From Neomesorhizobium sp963726065 (lineage in GTDB: Bacteria > Pseudomonadota > Alphaproteobacteria > Rhizobiales > Rhizobiaceae), in contig CAVSAU010000005.1 of assembly GCA_963726065.1 (NCBI GenBank), forward strand, positions 124,001 to 188,000: a DNA stretch of 64,000 nt, given 5' to 3'. The translations under genes and the position numbers were made by a program. The stretch's first letter is position 1, and every line of letters starts with the position of its first letter. The notes below the pieces were generated by a model, which saw nothing but the letters and a program-made list of their open reading frames with translations, searched no databases and was not told where the DNA came from. Shown here piece after piece: positions 10,442 to 21,803 of this stretch.

Positions 10442-10644
10442 ATCGGTCTAGGCGCTCCTCAGCGCCCCTCCGCGGCGCTTTCCCGGACGCTCGCTTCCGG
10501 CACTCTGCCACAGGCTTGAACATTAGAGTACAAAAATTAAGTCGTGGCGGTTTCGCCTTCGGGATGGAAGCAGCATCGTGTGGTCCGGCTGCTGTAGCAA
10601 TTGTTTGGCTCTGCCAGTCAAGCTGCGTATCGCGAAACAAGTTC

Positions 10645-13600
10645 CTACCTGAAACTTGTCGGACAGCTGAAACCGGAAAGCGCCGGAAGCGCGAATGGAT
10701 TGCCGCCCGAGGCTGATCTGGACCGTATAGGCGACGTCGCGGCCGCCGATCACGAAGCGCGCTTCCAGATTGTCGCCGTTGCGGGTGATCGTTGCGCTGT
10801 CCAGCAACCGCTTCAGCGCCCAGGGGCCGTCGAACTTGACAGCGGATTCGCGGCCGGGAAGCTCGGGCGTGAGGCTGAGGTGCGCGGAGCCGGCTTCCAG
10901 GCTGCCCGGCCAGGTCACGATGCCTGGCGCGTTGCCGGTCTGATAGCTCTGCACGATCTGGCCATTGACGTCGAGCAGCGCCATGTCGGCGTCGCCATGC
11001 AGCGAGAACGGGCGTGAAGGTGACGTTGACCGCCGGTACCGAGCCGCCCATCGGGAAAGAACGCGTCGCGGATTTCGGCGGCCAGCTGAAACTGCTTCAA
11101 GGGCGGACTTCGACAGCTCGCGGCCAAGACGGGTGTCCTGCTTCCATTGCCAGTTCTGGCCGCTCATATCGACGAGCGGCGACAGGTTCTGGGCGAAGAA
11201 CCTGTCGATCACGCCGCTCGGCGCGAACAATTTGGCGAAGTCCACCAATTGCACTTCGTCGGCGCTGCCTGCCGGCGAAGGGAAAGCGGTTCGCCGATCA
11301 CGTCCTCGCAAGGCTTGCTGACGGTTTCGGCCAGCCTCTGATTCAGCTGCGCGATGGAGGTTTCCGCGACGTCTCCTTCGAAATCGTCGGCGCCGCCGTT
11401 GACCATTCGCGCGAGCGGCTTGGGCAGCCGCGATGCATTGGCGCGAAGGCTGGAAATTTGCAGCTGCAGGTTGGCGTTGGCCCGCTCGGTCTGCGTCGGC
11501 ATCGCGGCCGCCAGCTTGAGGCTTTGAAGAATGTCGCGGAAATTCTGGATCAGTGCATCGATCGGGCGCTGGCCGGGAGGGCCGTTGACCAGCAGCTGAA
11601 AGGGCCTGAACTGCGCTTCGATGCCGCCGCCAGGGTTCTGGGCCGCCGACTGTGCGAAGGCGGCGCCAGCCCGGCTTTGCGATTTGCCGGTGGGCAGCTC
11701 AATGCCGATACGTGCGAGGCCCTTGGCGCGATCCTCGGTGGTCTCTGCGTCCCCTGGGCCTGGGGCTCGCGCGTCAATGCGGTTTCCTGCGCGATCGCCT
11801 CGAAAAGCTGAATGATCGGCGATGTCGGGGACGCGGCGGCCGAGAGCGCAAGATAGTCCGGCTTGTCCGCCGCCAGCGGCTTGAACTTCAGTCTGTCGAG
11901 GACACCGTTCCAGGCTGCGGCGAAATCCCTTGCCGTAGCGGTCGAGAAGCTCGGGGCCGAGCCGCAGCAGTTCCTGGTCGAAGCCGCCCTGTTCTCCGCC
12001 AGCGCCGATCACCCATTGGTCGTCGACGAGTTTTTGGGCAACCTTGGCCAGCCGGGCAGGTAGAAATCGTTGAAGCCGACATGCGTATAGATGCCCGGCA
12101 CCTTCAGCGTCGACAGGTCGCTTCCATCCACGGTTTCGAAGACGAGCGGGGCTTCCGGTCCGCCTCTCGTCGCCACCGAGAAATCGTCGAGGGCGGCCGA
12201 ATAGATATCCGACTGGACAAGCGCCAGCGCGCGATCCGCCACCGTCATGCGGCCGAGCGAGCGTTGCGCGGATTCGACCAGCGGACGATTGAGTTCGAAG
12301 GTGGCGTCGTGGGCATCATCGAGCGCCAGCATCGCACGCAGATGCTTCTCGAGCTCGTAGCGTCCGGCGCGATTTTGCGCGCCCGGATAGCGGTTTTGCT
12401 CCCAGTCCTGCTTCATCCACGCAACGATCAACTCGTCGTCGGATTTCGGCGCTTTGCCGCCAAGCATCAGGTAGATTTTCAGCGGTTCGTAGAGCGCGAT
12501 CGGATTGCTCATATTTGCTTCGATCGTTCGCTCGACCTGGAGCAGCAGGCGCGAGCGGAACATGCGCTCCAGCGCTTGCCTGTAAGCCGTCTCGGACGCC
12601 GAAACGAGCCTTTCCCGCTGGCTGAAACCGAGCGTTTCCCCGACTGGCGTCGGCAGATCGCGGTTTTCGTAGCCGGCCGGCAGATTGCGCAACGCTTCCA
12701 GCGCGCCGATGACGTTTTCGAGGTCGACATCCGCCAACCGTTGCGCTCGAAAGCAGAGGCTCGGCCGTCGCGCGATACTGTTGGACCGCCTCCTTGCTCG
12801 ATGTGACGAGCGCCTCGTTGGCGGTGAAACTCAAGCCCAGCGCACCAAGCACGACAGCTGCGGCAAGCGCGATCGCCGCGATAGCTGCCGTATCGAATGA
12901 ACGCCGCGCGTCTCTCGGCCACTCTGTCGTGCGAGACCCAACCGGATTCGGCGAAGATAACCTTGACCAGCAGGTCGTGGAGGAAAAAGCTCTTGCCGGT
13001 GCCCGAAAGATGGGCGCCGACGCTGCTGCCGAAACTCCGGCCGAGGGCGCCGAGCACCTGGTCGATCGGCGTGCCTTCCTGCGTGCCGGATGAAAAATAG
13101 AAGCCGCGCAGGCCGGTTGCCCGTTTGCGTGTCGGCTCGAAGACGCGGCCAAGAAATTCAACGACGCCGTCTTTCAGCAATCCGAACTGGGCCGGGAAGC
13201 CGAAGATCGAAACGCGCGTCACCGGATCGGCTTCTTCGTGAAGGCGATCGGTGATTTCGTCGGACAGGCGCTTGGCCAGTGCGTCGAACTCCGCCGGCGC
13301 CGCCTCGATCATGTTCTTGTGACGATCGGCAGTCTGGAACGTGGCGCCCCAGACCTCGCGCCTGCGGGCTTCGTCGAAGCTGCCGAAATACTCCATGAAA
13401 CCCAGCACCAGGTCGGCCTTGGTGAACAGAACGTAGACTGGAAAGTCGATCTTGAGGATTTCGTGGATTTCCTCCAGCCGATTGCGGATTTCGATTGCGT
13501 GGGCGCCGAGGTCCTGGCCGCCGAGCGTCATCAGATCGGAGAGGCTGATGGCCAGGATAACGCCGTTTATCGGCTGCCTTACGCGATGCTTCTTGAGCAG

Positions 13601-14176
13601 CGACAGGAAAGCGAGCCAGCTCTTCTTGTCTGTTTCTGTGTCCGAGTCCTGGGTCGTGTAGCGCCCGGCCGTGTCGATCAGCACGGCATCGTCGGTGAAC
13701 CACCAGTCGCAGTAGCGCGTCCCGCCGACCCCGGCTACGGGCTGGGCCTGACCCGATCCGGCAAGCGGAAACTTGAGCCCGGAATTGACCAGTGCGGTGG
13801 TCTTGCCCGCGCCTGGCGGACCGATGACGATGTACCAGGGCAGCTCGTAGAGGAAATTGCGCTTGTGGCTCGCGCGCCTCAACGTGGCTATGGCTTCGTT
13901 CATGCGCGTTTCGAGTACGGCGGAGTCACTGTCGCGGTCCCCGCTGCCGACAATTGCCGCCTCAAGGGCTCTCTGAGCCTTGTTCATCTGCCAGAAGCCG
14001 AAGAGATACCAACCGCCCACAAGGGCAACCGTCACGCCGATGATCGTCGCCCGCAACCACGCCGGCTCCAGCGGCCTGGTGTCCGCAAAACCGATCAGAG
14101 GGCCGGCGAACCACACGGCGGCGGCAAAGCCGATCAGGGCGAGTGCGCTGAATATGCGCAGCAGCCACAGCGTCAC
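10645..14176 (-). CDS. tssM: TssM/IcmF inner-membrane protein, first copy (frameshifted)
   Basis: It starts at GTG 14176 with two transmembrane segments within the first 65 residues. A Walker A (IGPPGAGKTTALVNSG) and the following GTPase-like region identify the cytoplasmic IcmF domain, which is intact to about residue 400. The periplasmic part is split over at least six frames. The C-terminus reads SGFSCPTSFR in the frame ending at TAG 10645-10647, matching the conserved F-x-C-P ending of TssM. The reconstructed length is about 1177 residues, normal for the family. TssM spans the inner membrane and contacts TssJ and the baseplate. This copy lies in the kinase operon with TssL, away from tssJ and tssK. 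Confidence 0.85.
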
Positions 14177-14210
14177 GCGCGCACTCCATGGCTTCGGGAT
14201 CGTTCGGCGC

Positions 14211-15732
14211 TCACAGCGTCTCCTCCCGTGGGATCATCAGGTCGACACGACGGTTGCGGGTCCTGCCTTCCGGGGTCGCGTTGTCCGCGATCGGTTCTTC
14301 CTCGCCCTTGCCCTCGACCGCGATCCGCGATGGATCGGCGATCTTCGACGCCACCACCTTTTCGACCGCTTTCGCGCGGGCCACGGAAAGATCGTAGTTT
14401 GATTTGAAGGCGCTCGACTTGCGCGGTTTCACATTGTCGGTGTGGCCGACGATCCGGATCGGTCCAGGTTCGGGTTCGAGTGCTGCGGCGATGCGGCCAG
14501 CGACCGGTTCGAATTCGGCTTTTATGTCGGCCTTCCCCGATGCGAACAGCATCAGGTTGTTGACTTCCACGACAATGAAATCGCCCTTCGTGGCGACAGT
14601 CAGCCCGCCGGCCTGGATGTCTTGTGCGAGGGCTGCGCGGACACGATCGATCTGTGCGGTGGCGGCAGGTTTCACCTCTTCGGTTAGCGGCACGAAGGTC
14701 GCCCGCTCGATGACAACGGGCGTGGATGGACTGAGGGCCAGCAGTTCGTCGGCAAGCGCGTCGCCCTGATTGGTGATGGCAATGCGCATCGCAAAGAACG
14801 CGCCGACCAGGAGAGCAAGTGTCGCCGCCGCGAGGGACCAGAGCGGTACACGCAGCCCCGTGCGTTGCATCGCAGCCGACAGGCCTTGCCAGTGTGGCGA
14901 AATCTCGTCGCCCGGCCTGGGCTTGAAATAGCGCAGCGTGTCGTAGACGTCCTGTCGGACCCGTTCGCAGGCTGCCGTCCTCGCGCGGCAAACCACGATA
15001 TTGGCCTTCAAAACCAAGCGCGAGGCAGAATGCATGAGTTCCAGCAGATCGTGATGCGCTTCGGGTTCGGCCAGCATCTTGTTCAATGCCCTGAAAAAGC
15101 CGGCGCCCGGCGTTCCCGCCTGGAAGAAATGCGACAGCATGGCGTGCGGCTTCCACACCTGCTTGTCGAAACCGGGCAGGTTGCCGACAATGTCGTCGGC
15201 GGTCTCGCAAAGGACGAATTTGGCGATGCGGGCGTCTTCCGCCGGAATGCCGGCGTCGGCAATCCTCCGCTCGAATTCTTCGATCGCTCGCCGCTATGTG
15301 CGCGGCCAGTGGAGATGCTTCGATTTCAGGAGCCATAAGCCGAAGATGGCCGAACAGGATCAGCAGTGGCGCTGCGGCAGCGATGAATGGATTGGCCGAA
15401 ACGTACTCCTTGCCTTCCGCACCAAGCAGAACGTCCAGCGGGATTTTTCGTGTTGCGGCAGAGGCCAGCTCGGCTGATTTGATGTCAGCTTCGCCGCTTT
15501 GGGCGGGGCTATCCACGGCGAAAGATGTGCCTTGATAGATGACCGTTCCTGACGACCAGCCAGGCGGAGGCGATTGAATGCTCGCGGGATCGAAAACGGT
15601 GGCGCCGGGATCTTCCACGGATACGGGCAGTGGCGCTGCGGCTTCCCGTCCGTCGGCCTTCGGCGGTCGTGCAAGGCTGGGGCGAATGATGGTTTTGTCG
15701 CCGGAGCCGGAAGGATCATCCTTCGAACTCAT
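14211..15732 (-). CDS. tssL: TssL/DotU protein with C-terminal OmpA domain, first copy (one frameshift)
   Basis: ATG 15732 is preceded by AGGGG. Residues 1-130 are a Pro/Ser-rich lead-in, then the DotU domain spans about residues 125-300 with one frame change near 15290. A single transmembrane helix (LWSLAAATLALLVGAFFAM) is followed by a periplasmic OmpA_C domain with IRIVGHTDNVKPR, NYDLSVARAKAV and NRRVDLMI. TssL is the inner-membrane partner of TssM, and the OmpA extension anchors the complex to peptidoglycan. It lies 34 bases upstream of the adjoining tssM start and downstream of the caspase-like gene. Length of about 507 residues fits evolved TssL. Confidence 0.87.
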
Positions 15733-15830
15733 CGCCACCCCTGCCTCGCCGCGTGATTTGTGCAAGGTAAGTTTTTGATTTTATGCATGTCGTTATCGCA
15801 AAACCGCCCCACACTTTTGCGCGACATGCT

Positions 15831-17303
15831 TTAGAAAACACCGCCGATGCCGATGCCGCCGCTGATATCCGGGGGAGGGGCGGCGGGTCGGCTTCTGGTC
15901 TGCGAGCGGCCCATGGCTTTGCGGTTGCCTGTCGCCGCCTTGGAAGCGCGTCCACGGCTTTCGTCGGCTGCCACTCTCGGCGGCTTGACCTTCTTGACGA
16001 TCACCGGCTGCTTGCAGATGCGGCCGGAACGCAGGAAGAGATCGCCCAGTAGCTCGACGGTCGGATCGCTGGTCGCCATGGCTTGCTTGGTGTTCCTGTA
16101 GTAGTCGGTGAGCGCTCGGATCGAACCCTTGCCCCAGTCGCCGTCGACCGTCATCCGGTAGCAGCCGAGGCGGCGAAGTTCGGTCTGGATGCTGCGCGCG
16201 AGGTCTGTGGCTTTGGCATCATCGGTTTCGCCAGCCGAAGTGCCGACGATCAGGGTCTCGAGGCCGGAGACGACGCTTTGGCGGGCGCCCTCGATGGCTT
16301 TGGGTGAAAGGCTGGCGACCTGCGTGCCGGTCGGCGCTTGCGCGGCGGCTGCCTGGGCGGGAATTTCGACGGAGCGCAAAGTCTGGCCGACGATCAGCAC
16401 GGCGGTCTGGAGGTCGTTGGAAGCGAGTTCGACCTGCAGCTTTTGCTTGGCGACAGGATCGGAGAGGATGCGCGACAGGCTTGCACTCAGTTGCGCCGGG
16501 TCGAGCACCTGCTGTTCGGTGAAATAGAATTGTTCGCGCAGGTTCGACTGGTCCCAGGGGACCTGACGTCCGACGGTCAATGCTTCCGTTTCATTGCGGA
16601 CGCGGATCATCATGTCGGAAATGCTGAGGCCGGGAATCTCGACATTCTTCAGCAGTGCCGTGGTGAACGGGCTGTTGTCGCCGGAGCCGTCGACGGTCAC
16701 GTTGCCGGGCTGCGTGGCGAAGGCGATGAATGTGTTTTCGCCGACTTCGACCTGTGCCAGACCGTTACCGGTGTTGGTGCCGCTGCCGAGCGGATTGTTC
16801 CGGCATGCATCGAGGAACACGAAGGTCTGGCGGTCGCGGTTGGCAAAGCGCGCGATCACGTCATTGAGTTTGACGGCGCTGGCGCTCAGCTTTTCCATGC
16901 TTTCCGGATCGGGCGTGTCGACCGGCAGCAGATAGTTTTCGCCCTGCAATTGCACGCCATGGCCGGCATAGAAGATCAGCACCGAACTTGTCGCCGCCAG
17001 TTTTGCATCGGCGTCGCGCAAAAGCTTGGCGAAGCCTTCCGCTGAGAGGTCGGTTTGGATCAGCACGTCGAAGTTCAGTCTCTTCAGGCTTTCCGCAAGC
17101 TTCGTCGCGTCGTTCGCCGCGTTGGCTAGATGCTCGAGGCGCGTGCTCTGGTAGTTGGAATTGCCAATGACGATCGCCAGCCGATTGCGAGGCAGCGACG
17201 ACGGTTGCTCCTCTATCGCCGCCCAAGCGGCGCCGACCGACCACATCAGGGCGAGAAGCAGCAGAAACGGAATGCGCAGAAAATATTTGTGGTCGTGAGG
17301 CAT
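15831..17303 (-). CDS. Secreted caspase-like (peptidase C14) protein
   Basis: An intact 490-residue frame. Residues 1-29 form a signal peptide ending at AWA. The p20-like caspase domain covers about residues 40-265. The catalytic His115 lies in FYAGHGVQLQ and the Cys167 in VFLDACRNN, both preserved, so the domain looks active toward peptides, probably after basic or acidic residues as in metacaspase relatives. The rest is alpha-helical, with a segment (SIQTELRRLGCYRMTVDGDWGKGS, read in pieces) resembling a peptidoglycan-binding repeat, and a basic Pro/Gly tail. It heads the minus-strand operon with tssL and tssM. A substrate is unknown; a role in processing or regulating the secretion complex is inference from position. 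Confidence 0.85.
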   Translation of the reverse strand: MPHDHKYFLRIPFLLLLALMWSVGAAWAAIEEQPSSLPRNRLAIVIGNSNYQSTRLEHLANAANDATKLAESLKRLNFDVLIQTDLSAEGFAKLLRDADAKLAATSSVLIFYAGHGVQLQGENYLLPVDTPDPESMEKLSASAVKLNDVIARFANRDRQTFVFLDACRNNPLGSGTNTGNGLAQVEVGENTFIAFATQPGNVTVDGSGDNSPFTTALLKNVEIPGLSISDMMIRVRNETEALTVGRQVPWDQSNLREQFYFTEQQVLDPAQLSASLSRILSDPVAKQKLQVELASNDLQTAVLIVGQTLRSVEIPAQAAAAQAPTGTQVASLSPKAIEGARQSVVSGLETLIVGTSAGETDDAKATDLARSIQTELRRLGCYRMTVDGDWGKGSIRALTDYYRNTKQAMATSDPTVELLGDLFLRSGRICKQPVIVKKVKPPRVAADESRGRASKAATGNRKAMGRSQTRSRPAAPPPDISGGIGIGGVF

Positions 17304-17886
17304 GTCAGCGTGCTCGTCCCGGCCTGCGACAAGATCGGTCCTTCGAGGCGCTCGCCAGCGCGAGGATTCGGTCCGAACTTCCGCACCGGTATCTCAGAAG
17401 ACCAAGTCCCATTTTTTACACCAAGAATCAGTTCAAAGATAGGGTAAGAACCACATCGTACGGTTGAGTAATGTGTTTCATTTCGACTTGCAGACGTCCT
17501 TGGAGCAGTGCGCGCAAACGTTCCTTCGTGTCTAAACCAATTCTCGCGTGATCTTTATGCAACAGCCCCGAATGGCGCCAACGCGATGCCAGCTATTCTT
17601 TGGTTCAAGGTCGGGGCGCATCGATTTCTGTTTAATTTTCAAGCTATTGTCTTTTTCCGGAAAATCCTGGCCGTTCAAAAAACAACATGCAGGCGCGTTC
17701 TGTATGCGCTTCACTTCACATACGGGCCGACGGCGCGAACTATATCCTCCGCAGTCGCGTGATGGTATCTTGAGGTTGACGCCGAGTTCGTTTGCCTTCC
17801 CGGGGGATTGAAGGGGTGGTATCGCGGACGGCCCTCGCGTCATGCGCAGTTTTGAAATGCGCGTGAACGTAGTTGGAAGGGGAACA
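17304..17886 (+). other. Intergenic region between caspase-like gene and autotransporter
   Basis: The 583 bases between these divergent genes are AT-richer than the surroundings and contain no convincing gene. The short overlapping open frames here show no domain. The stretch probably holds promoters for both genes, but I could not find a clear -35/-10 pair. GGAAGGGGAAC lies just before the autotransporter start. Confidence 0.5.
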
Positions 17887-20499
17887 ATGACCGGCAAATC
17901 TCGGGCGTTGTATTTGGGTGGCGCTTCCGCGCTGGCGATCGGGGCAGCATCGATTTTCATTCCAGGACGGGCGGAGGCGGCTTGCGAGCCACGCCAAGCT
18001 TTGGAAACGGTTGTTTCGGTGGATGTGACCTGCGATGACGTGCCGCCCGCAACGATCACGGCGCCGTTCCTCACCAGTTTCGGCGACATTTATGGCGGCG
18101 GCGGACCGGATACCCTCACATGTCGGGCGGCAGAATTGAAGTGGGTGGAGCGGCGGGCACGCCGCCTGTAGGTGAGCAACACCTGAACCCGAGCCCCGAT
18201 GACTTCCCCAGAATCGACATGCTTGGCGGCAACGATATGGTGACTATTTCGGGCGGGAATATCGGTACCTCCGCCGCTCCCATCGACGTCTACCTCGGAG
18301 CCGGCGACGACCGGTTCGAATTGAGCGGCGGCACCGTCTTCGGAAATGTCTTTGGAGAGACCGAAGGGGACGCACCTGGAATCGATACGTTTGTCATTAG
18401 CGGCGGCACCGTCACCGGCTCCCTCTTCGGCCTGGGCGGCGGCAACATATACGATATCAGCGGCGGCCTCGTTCAGGGCTCCCTTTTTGCCGGCAGCCAG
18501 AACGACAGGGTGACGATTTCCGGGACCGCGAACATCCAGGTCAATACCGCCGTCGGGCCTGATTCGGTTGGGCTGGAAGAAGGCGACGACGTCTTCACGA
18601 TGACCGGCGGCACGCTTGGCGGATCGGTAAGCGGCAATCCCGGCAACGATCTGTTGACAATCAGTGGCGGGACGATCGGCAATTACGTTGCCGGTAACGA
18701 GGGCGACGACCAGATTGAAATTTCGGGCGGCAGCATCGCTGACGATGTCCGCGGCAACGAAGGCGTCGACCAGGTAACGATCTCCGGCGGCACGATCGGC
18801 GGCGATGTGGAAGGCGAAACGGTGCGTCTCTACGGCGGCACCATCGGCGGCGACATCACCGGCATCTCCGGCAACACGCTCATCATCAACGGTTCGGTGG
18901 TGGCCAATCCGCTCACCCTGCGCAATGGGGTGCTTTTCAGCGGTACGGGCGGCGTCGCCACCATCACCGACGAGGATCTCGCTGCCGGCGGCACGAAAAC
19001 GCAGAACTTCACCGGTTTCAACACGGTCTCCGCCTCCAACTCCACGCTCGGCTTTGGCACGGGAACGCAAGGCATCGGCTTGCTGACCCTGACAAACGGT
19101 TCCACGCTTTTCGTCAACGGCAATGCCAACCTGGCGGGCAACCTCAATCTGACCAACTCGACCATCAACATGATCGACGGCGCCGCCGACGATGTCTTCA
19201 CGCTCGGGGGCCTGACCCTCAACAGCGGCACCATCGGTCTCGATCTCAACCAGCAGACCAGCCAGGCGGACCAACTCATCGCGTCGGCGTTCGCGGCGAA
19301 CGGCGCCAATACGATCCTGGTCAATCTGATCGGCACGCCCCAGTTTGCCGACCACCACCGATATTCCGATCATCATTTCGACCAACGGCCCGATTGCCGG
19401 AACTTTTGTTATCCAGGGCATACCGGGCACAGTGGGCTCGCTCTTTACGTTCCAGGTGATTCCCGGGCCGACCGGTGGCCTCGTTATCCGCGCCATTCCC
19501 GCCAATTTCGGCATCGCGGCAGCACCCAACAGCGCTGTCAACGCCAGCTACGGTCGAGACGGCGATCGAAGCGCTTTACGGCGTCAATCGCGACGCGATA
19601 GCTTCTGATCTCGGCTTGGCCAACGGCGTCGCAGAGAGTACAGCTCACTTCGACATTCGGGGTTTTCGCATCCGGCCAGTTCGCCCACACCGAGCATGAC
19701 GGCTTCACCATCAGCGGAAACGGGCTGACAGCTCCGGGTCCGGACTTCGACGCGGATGATTTTTCGGCCGCCATCAGCCTGGATTTCAACGCCGCCAAGC
19801 ATTTTGGCTTCGACGACCGCTACGGGCTGAATTCGGGACTATTCGGCGGCTATGCATCTACCGATGTCGGCCTGGGCTCGTTCCAGGGCTTTGATTTCAT
19901 CGGCGACGCCGACAACAAGAGCGGCATGTTCGGCGGCTATGCGCTGTTCCGTCAGGGCGTAAATTACGGGCTGGTTTCGGCTTCGACCTTCATTGGCGAA
20001 ACCGACGTCACCAGCGGCGTGCTGAACACCACCGGCAGCTACGACACCGACCGGTTATGCCGTAACCGGCTCGATCGGCCATATCTTTGCCCTGAGCGAT
20101 CGCATGCGCTTCGATCTGCGTGGCGGTCATGCTGGGCGTGAGCTTCACCGGCGACAGCTACACCGACAGCGGCTGGCATCCAGTTTGGCGAGAGCCGGAT
20201 TTCATTCGGCGCCTTCAAATTCGAGCCGGGCATCTATGCGGACTATGCGATGGAGAACGGCATGATGTTCAGTCCCTATGCGCGGGCCGATCTGCAGCAG
20301 CGCTTCGCCTACAAGAACACCGCCACGATCGACAACAGGGAGATCGATTTCGACGACGCCGATTTTTCGGTCGGCGCTGTCGACAGGCTTCAATCTGAAG
20401 ATGTCGGAGCGGACGACCCTGAGCGGCGAAGTGCGCGGCAAGTTCTCGTCGGACAGTTCAACGATCGGTGGCAAGCTCGGCTTGAAGATCGCGTTCTAG
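17887..20499 (+). CDS. Autotransporter-like outer membrane protein with beta-helix passenger (frameshifted)
   Basis: ATG 17887 follows a good ribosome site (AAGGGGAAC). Residues 1-35 form a signal peptide ending at AEA. The passenger, from about 18110 to 19600, consists of repeated S-G-G-[TS]-[IV] units that would stack as a beta-helix. After several frame changes the C-terminal part (about 19600-20499) is an autotransporter beta-barrel: alternating aromatic and polar strands (NSGLFGGYAS, GYALFRQGVNYGLVSAS, MMFSPYARADLQQRF) end in GGKLGLKIAF with the final Phe. The passenger would be exposed on the cell surface or released. Breaks lie near 18110, 19350, 19560, 19650, 20050, 20150 and 20385. 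The stop at 20499 overlaps the end of convergent tagH. Confidence 0.8.
18235..18870 (+). repeat. Array of about ten SGG-type beta-helix repeats
   Basis: About ten degenerate protein repeats of the form [VF]-x-I-S-G-G-[TNS]-[IVL]-x-G recur in this interval, for example VTISGGNIG, FVISGGTVTG, LTISGGTIGN and VTISGGTIGG. Spacing is roughly 57-80 bases, with short acidic loops (often G-D-D or N-E-G) between units. The DNA is diverged, so the array is a coding repeat and not a recent tandem duplication. Confidence 0.75.
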
Positions 20500-21626
20500 A
20501 CGCTGGCTCACTTCGGTTTGGACGGCCTTGGCGTAGGCCTCGCTGAAATAGGCGAGGAACACGTCGAGCATGCCATTTTCGTGCGCCTCCTCCTTGGCCT
20601 CCCATGTCGCGACGAAGGCGTCCCAGGCGCGGCTTTTCTTCGAGGCGAACGACGAGGCGGGCAGCTTTTTCTCGATCGCGTCGGGCGACAGATCGTCGAG
20701 CAGGCGGGACAGCGCCGCCTGCATGGCGGCGTAGGTGGCAAGTTCGTGCGTCTTGAGATCGCGGAATGCTTCTTCGATGCTGTGCCTGGCATCGAGATAG
20801 CCGGCTCTGCGCCGGGCGAACATGATCTCCAGGATTTCTTCCGATCCCGGGACGAATTTCAGCGGATTGTTGTCGGCGGCGCTGATCATCGTTCGATGCG
20901 CGCTCTTGGCCAGAACCTTTGCGGCGGCGCGCGCCTTCAGCAGCAAGGCAAGTTCGTCGACGACGCTTCGGAGCACCGCGCCGATTTCAGCTGCAACCTC
21001 GTCAGGGCTGCGTTGCAGGAGAGTTTCCTGAGGAAGTCCGGCGCCCAGGGCGATATTGCGCAGGAGATCGGCCGCGCTGTGCGATTGGCCGGAGGCTGGC
21101 GGCGAAAGCGGCGCGGTGTGCGCGGAGATCGGCGGCTGACTAACACTGCCGCGGCCGTTGCCGCCGAACCACCGAAGAACGGATCGCCGAACTGCGGCCC
21201 CCGGTTGCCCGGCTCCGGCTCATATTTTGGCAGCGAACGGCTGCCGGAATTCTCGGCCGGCATTGGTGCGATCGGTTCGTCCCCGATCGACACCGAAACG
21301 ATGTAGCGGCCAATGCGAAGCCGATCTCCGTGGCCAAGCCGATAGGGGCTGGCGATACGCTGGCTGGCTCCGTTGACGAAGGTGCCATTGCGCGAAACGT
21401 CGTAGAGCCAGAACGCGCCTCCTTCGTAGCGGACTTCGCAATGCCGGCCGGAGATGAATTTGTCCGGATCGGGTAGAGTCCAATCGCGACTTTCGCGGCC
21501 GATGTCGAAGCCCCGGTTATGCGACCTGTAGCTGAGTGGCCCACCGTTGGGCAGCCTGTCGACATTGTCGATCTTCAGACCAATGAACATCCGCAAATTG
21601 CCTGCAAAATTCTCGTTAGTCGACAT
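20458..21626 (-). CDS. tagH: T6SS-associated FHA-domain protein TagH, first copy (one frameshift)
   Basis: An FHA domain occupies about residues 20-110, with the phosphothreonine-binding signature spread over GRESRDW, ISGRHCEV and DVSRNGTFVNG. A Pro/Gly-rich linker follows, and after a frame change between 21160 and 20980 comes the TagH-specific C-terminal domain (NPLKFVPGSEEILEIMF, then a long helical end). I use ATG 21626; a GTG three bases upstream is also in frame. TagH/Fha1 recognises targets of the PpkA kinase, whose gene lies about 11 kb away. It is divergent from vgrG and convergent with the autotransporter. Confidence 0.87.
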
Positions 21627-21803
21627 CACCGCCGATATAACCGCAATATTCTAGCAGTTTGTGGCAACAGCGAAACAGTGCCAAACCGGCGGCTCGACAA
21701 GTGGCTTGTCCGATGTGTGAAGCTCCTCTTTGGTCGGTTGAAAAACATGTGTTACGCTCAAGGTTGAAACGTCGCCATCGTTACTGGAGAGGCAAGGTCC
21801 TCA

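Noticed and set aside
11652..12806. A 384-codon plus-strand frame across tssM
   Set aside because: Shadow of the fragmented minus-strand tssM; composition is Arg-rich and there is no ribosome site or motif.
14500..14530. tRNA T-arm-like string (GGTTCGAATTC) within tssL
   Set aside because: No cloverleaf can be formed around it, and it is inside a clear coding region.
18090..19541. A 483-codon open frame on the minus strand opposite the autotransporter
   Set aside because: It is a shadow of the repeat-rich passenger, and its apparent repeats mirror the SGG units on the plus strand.
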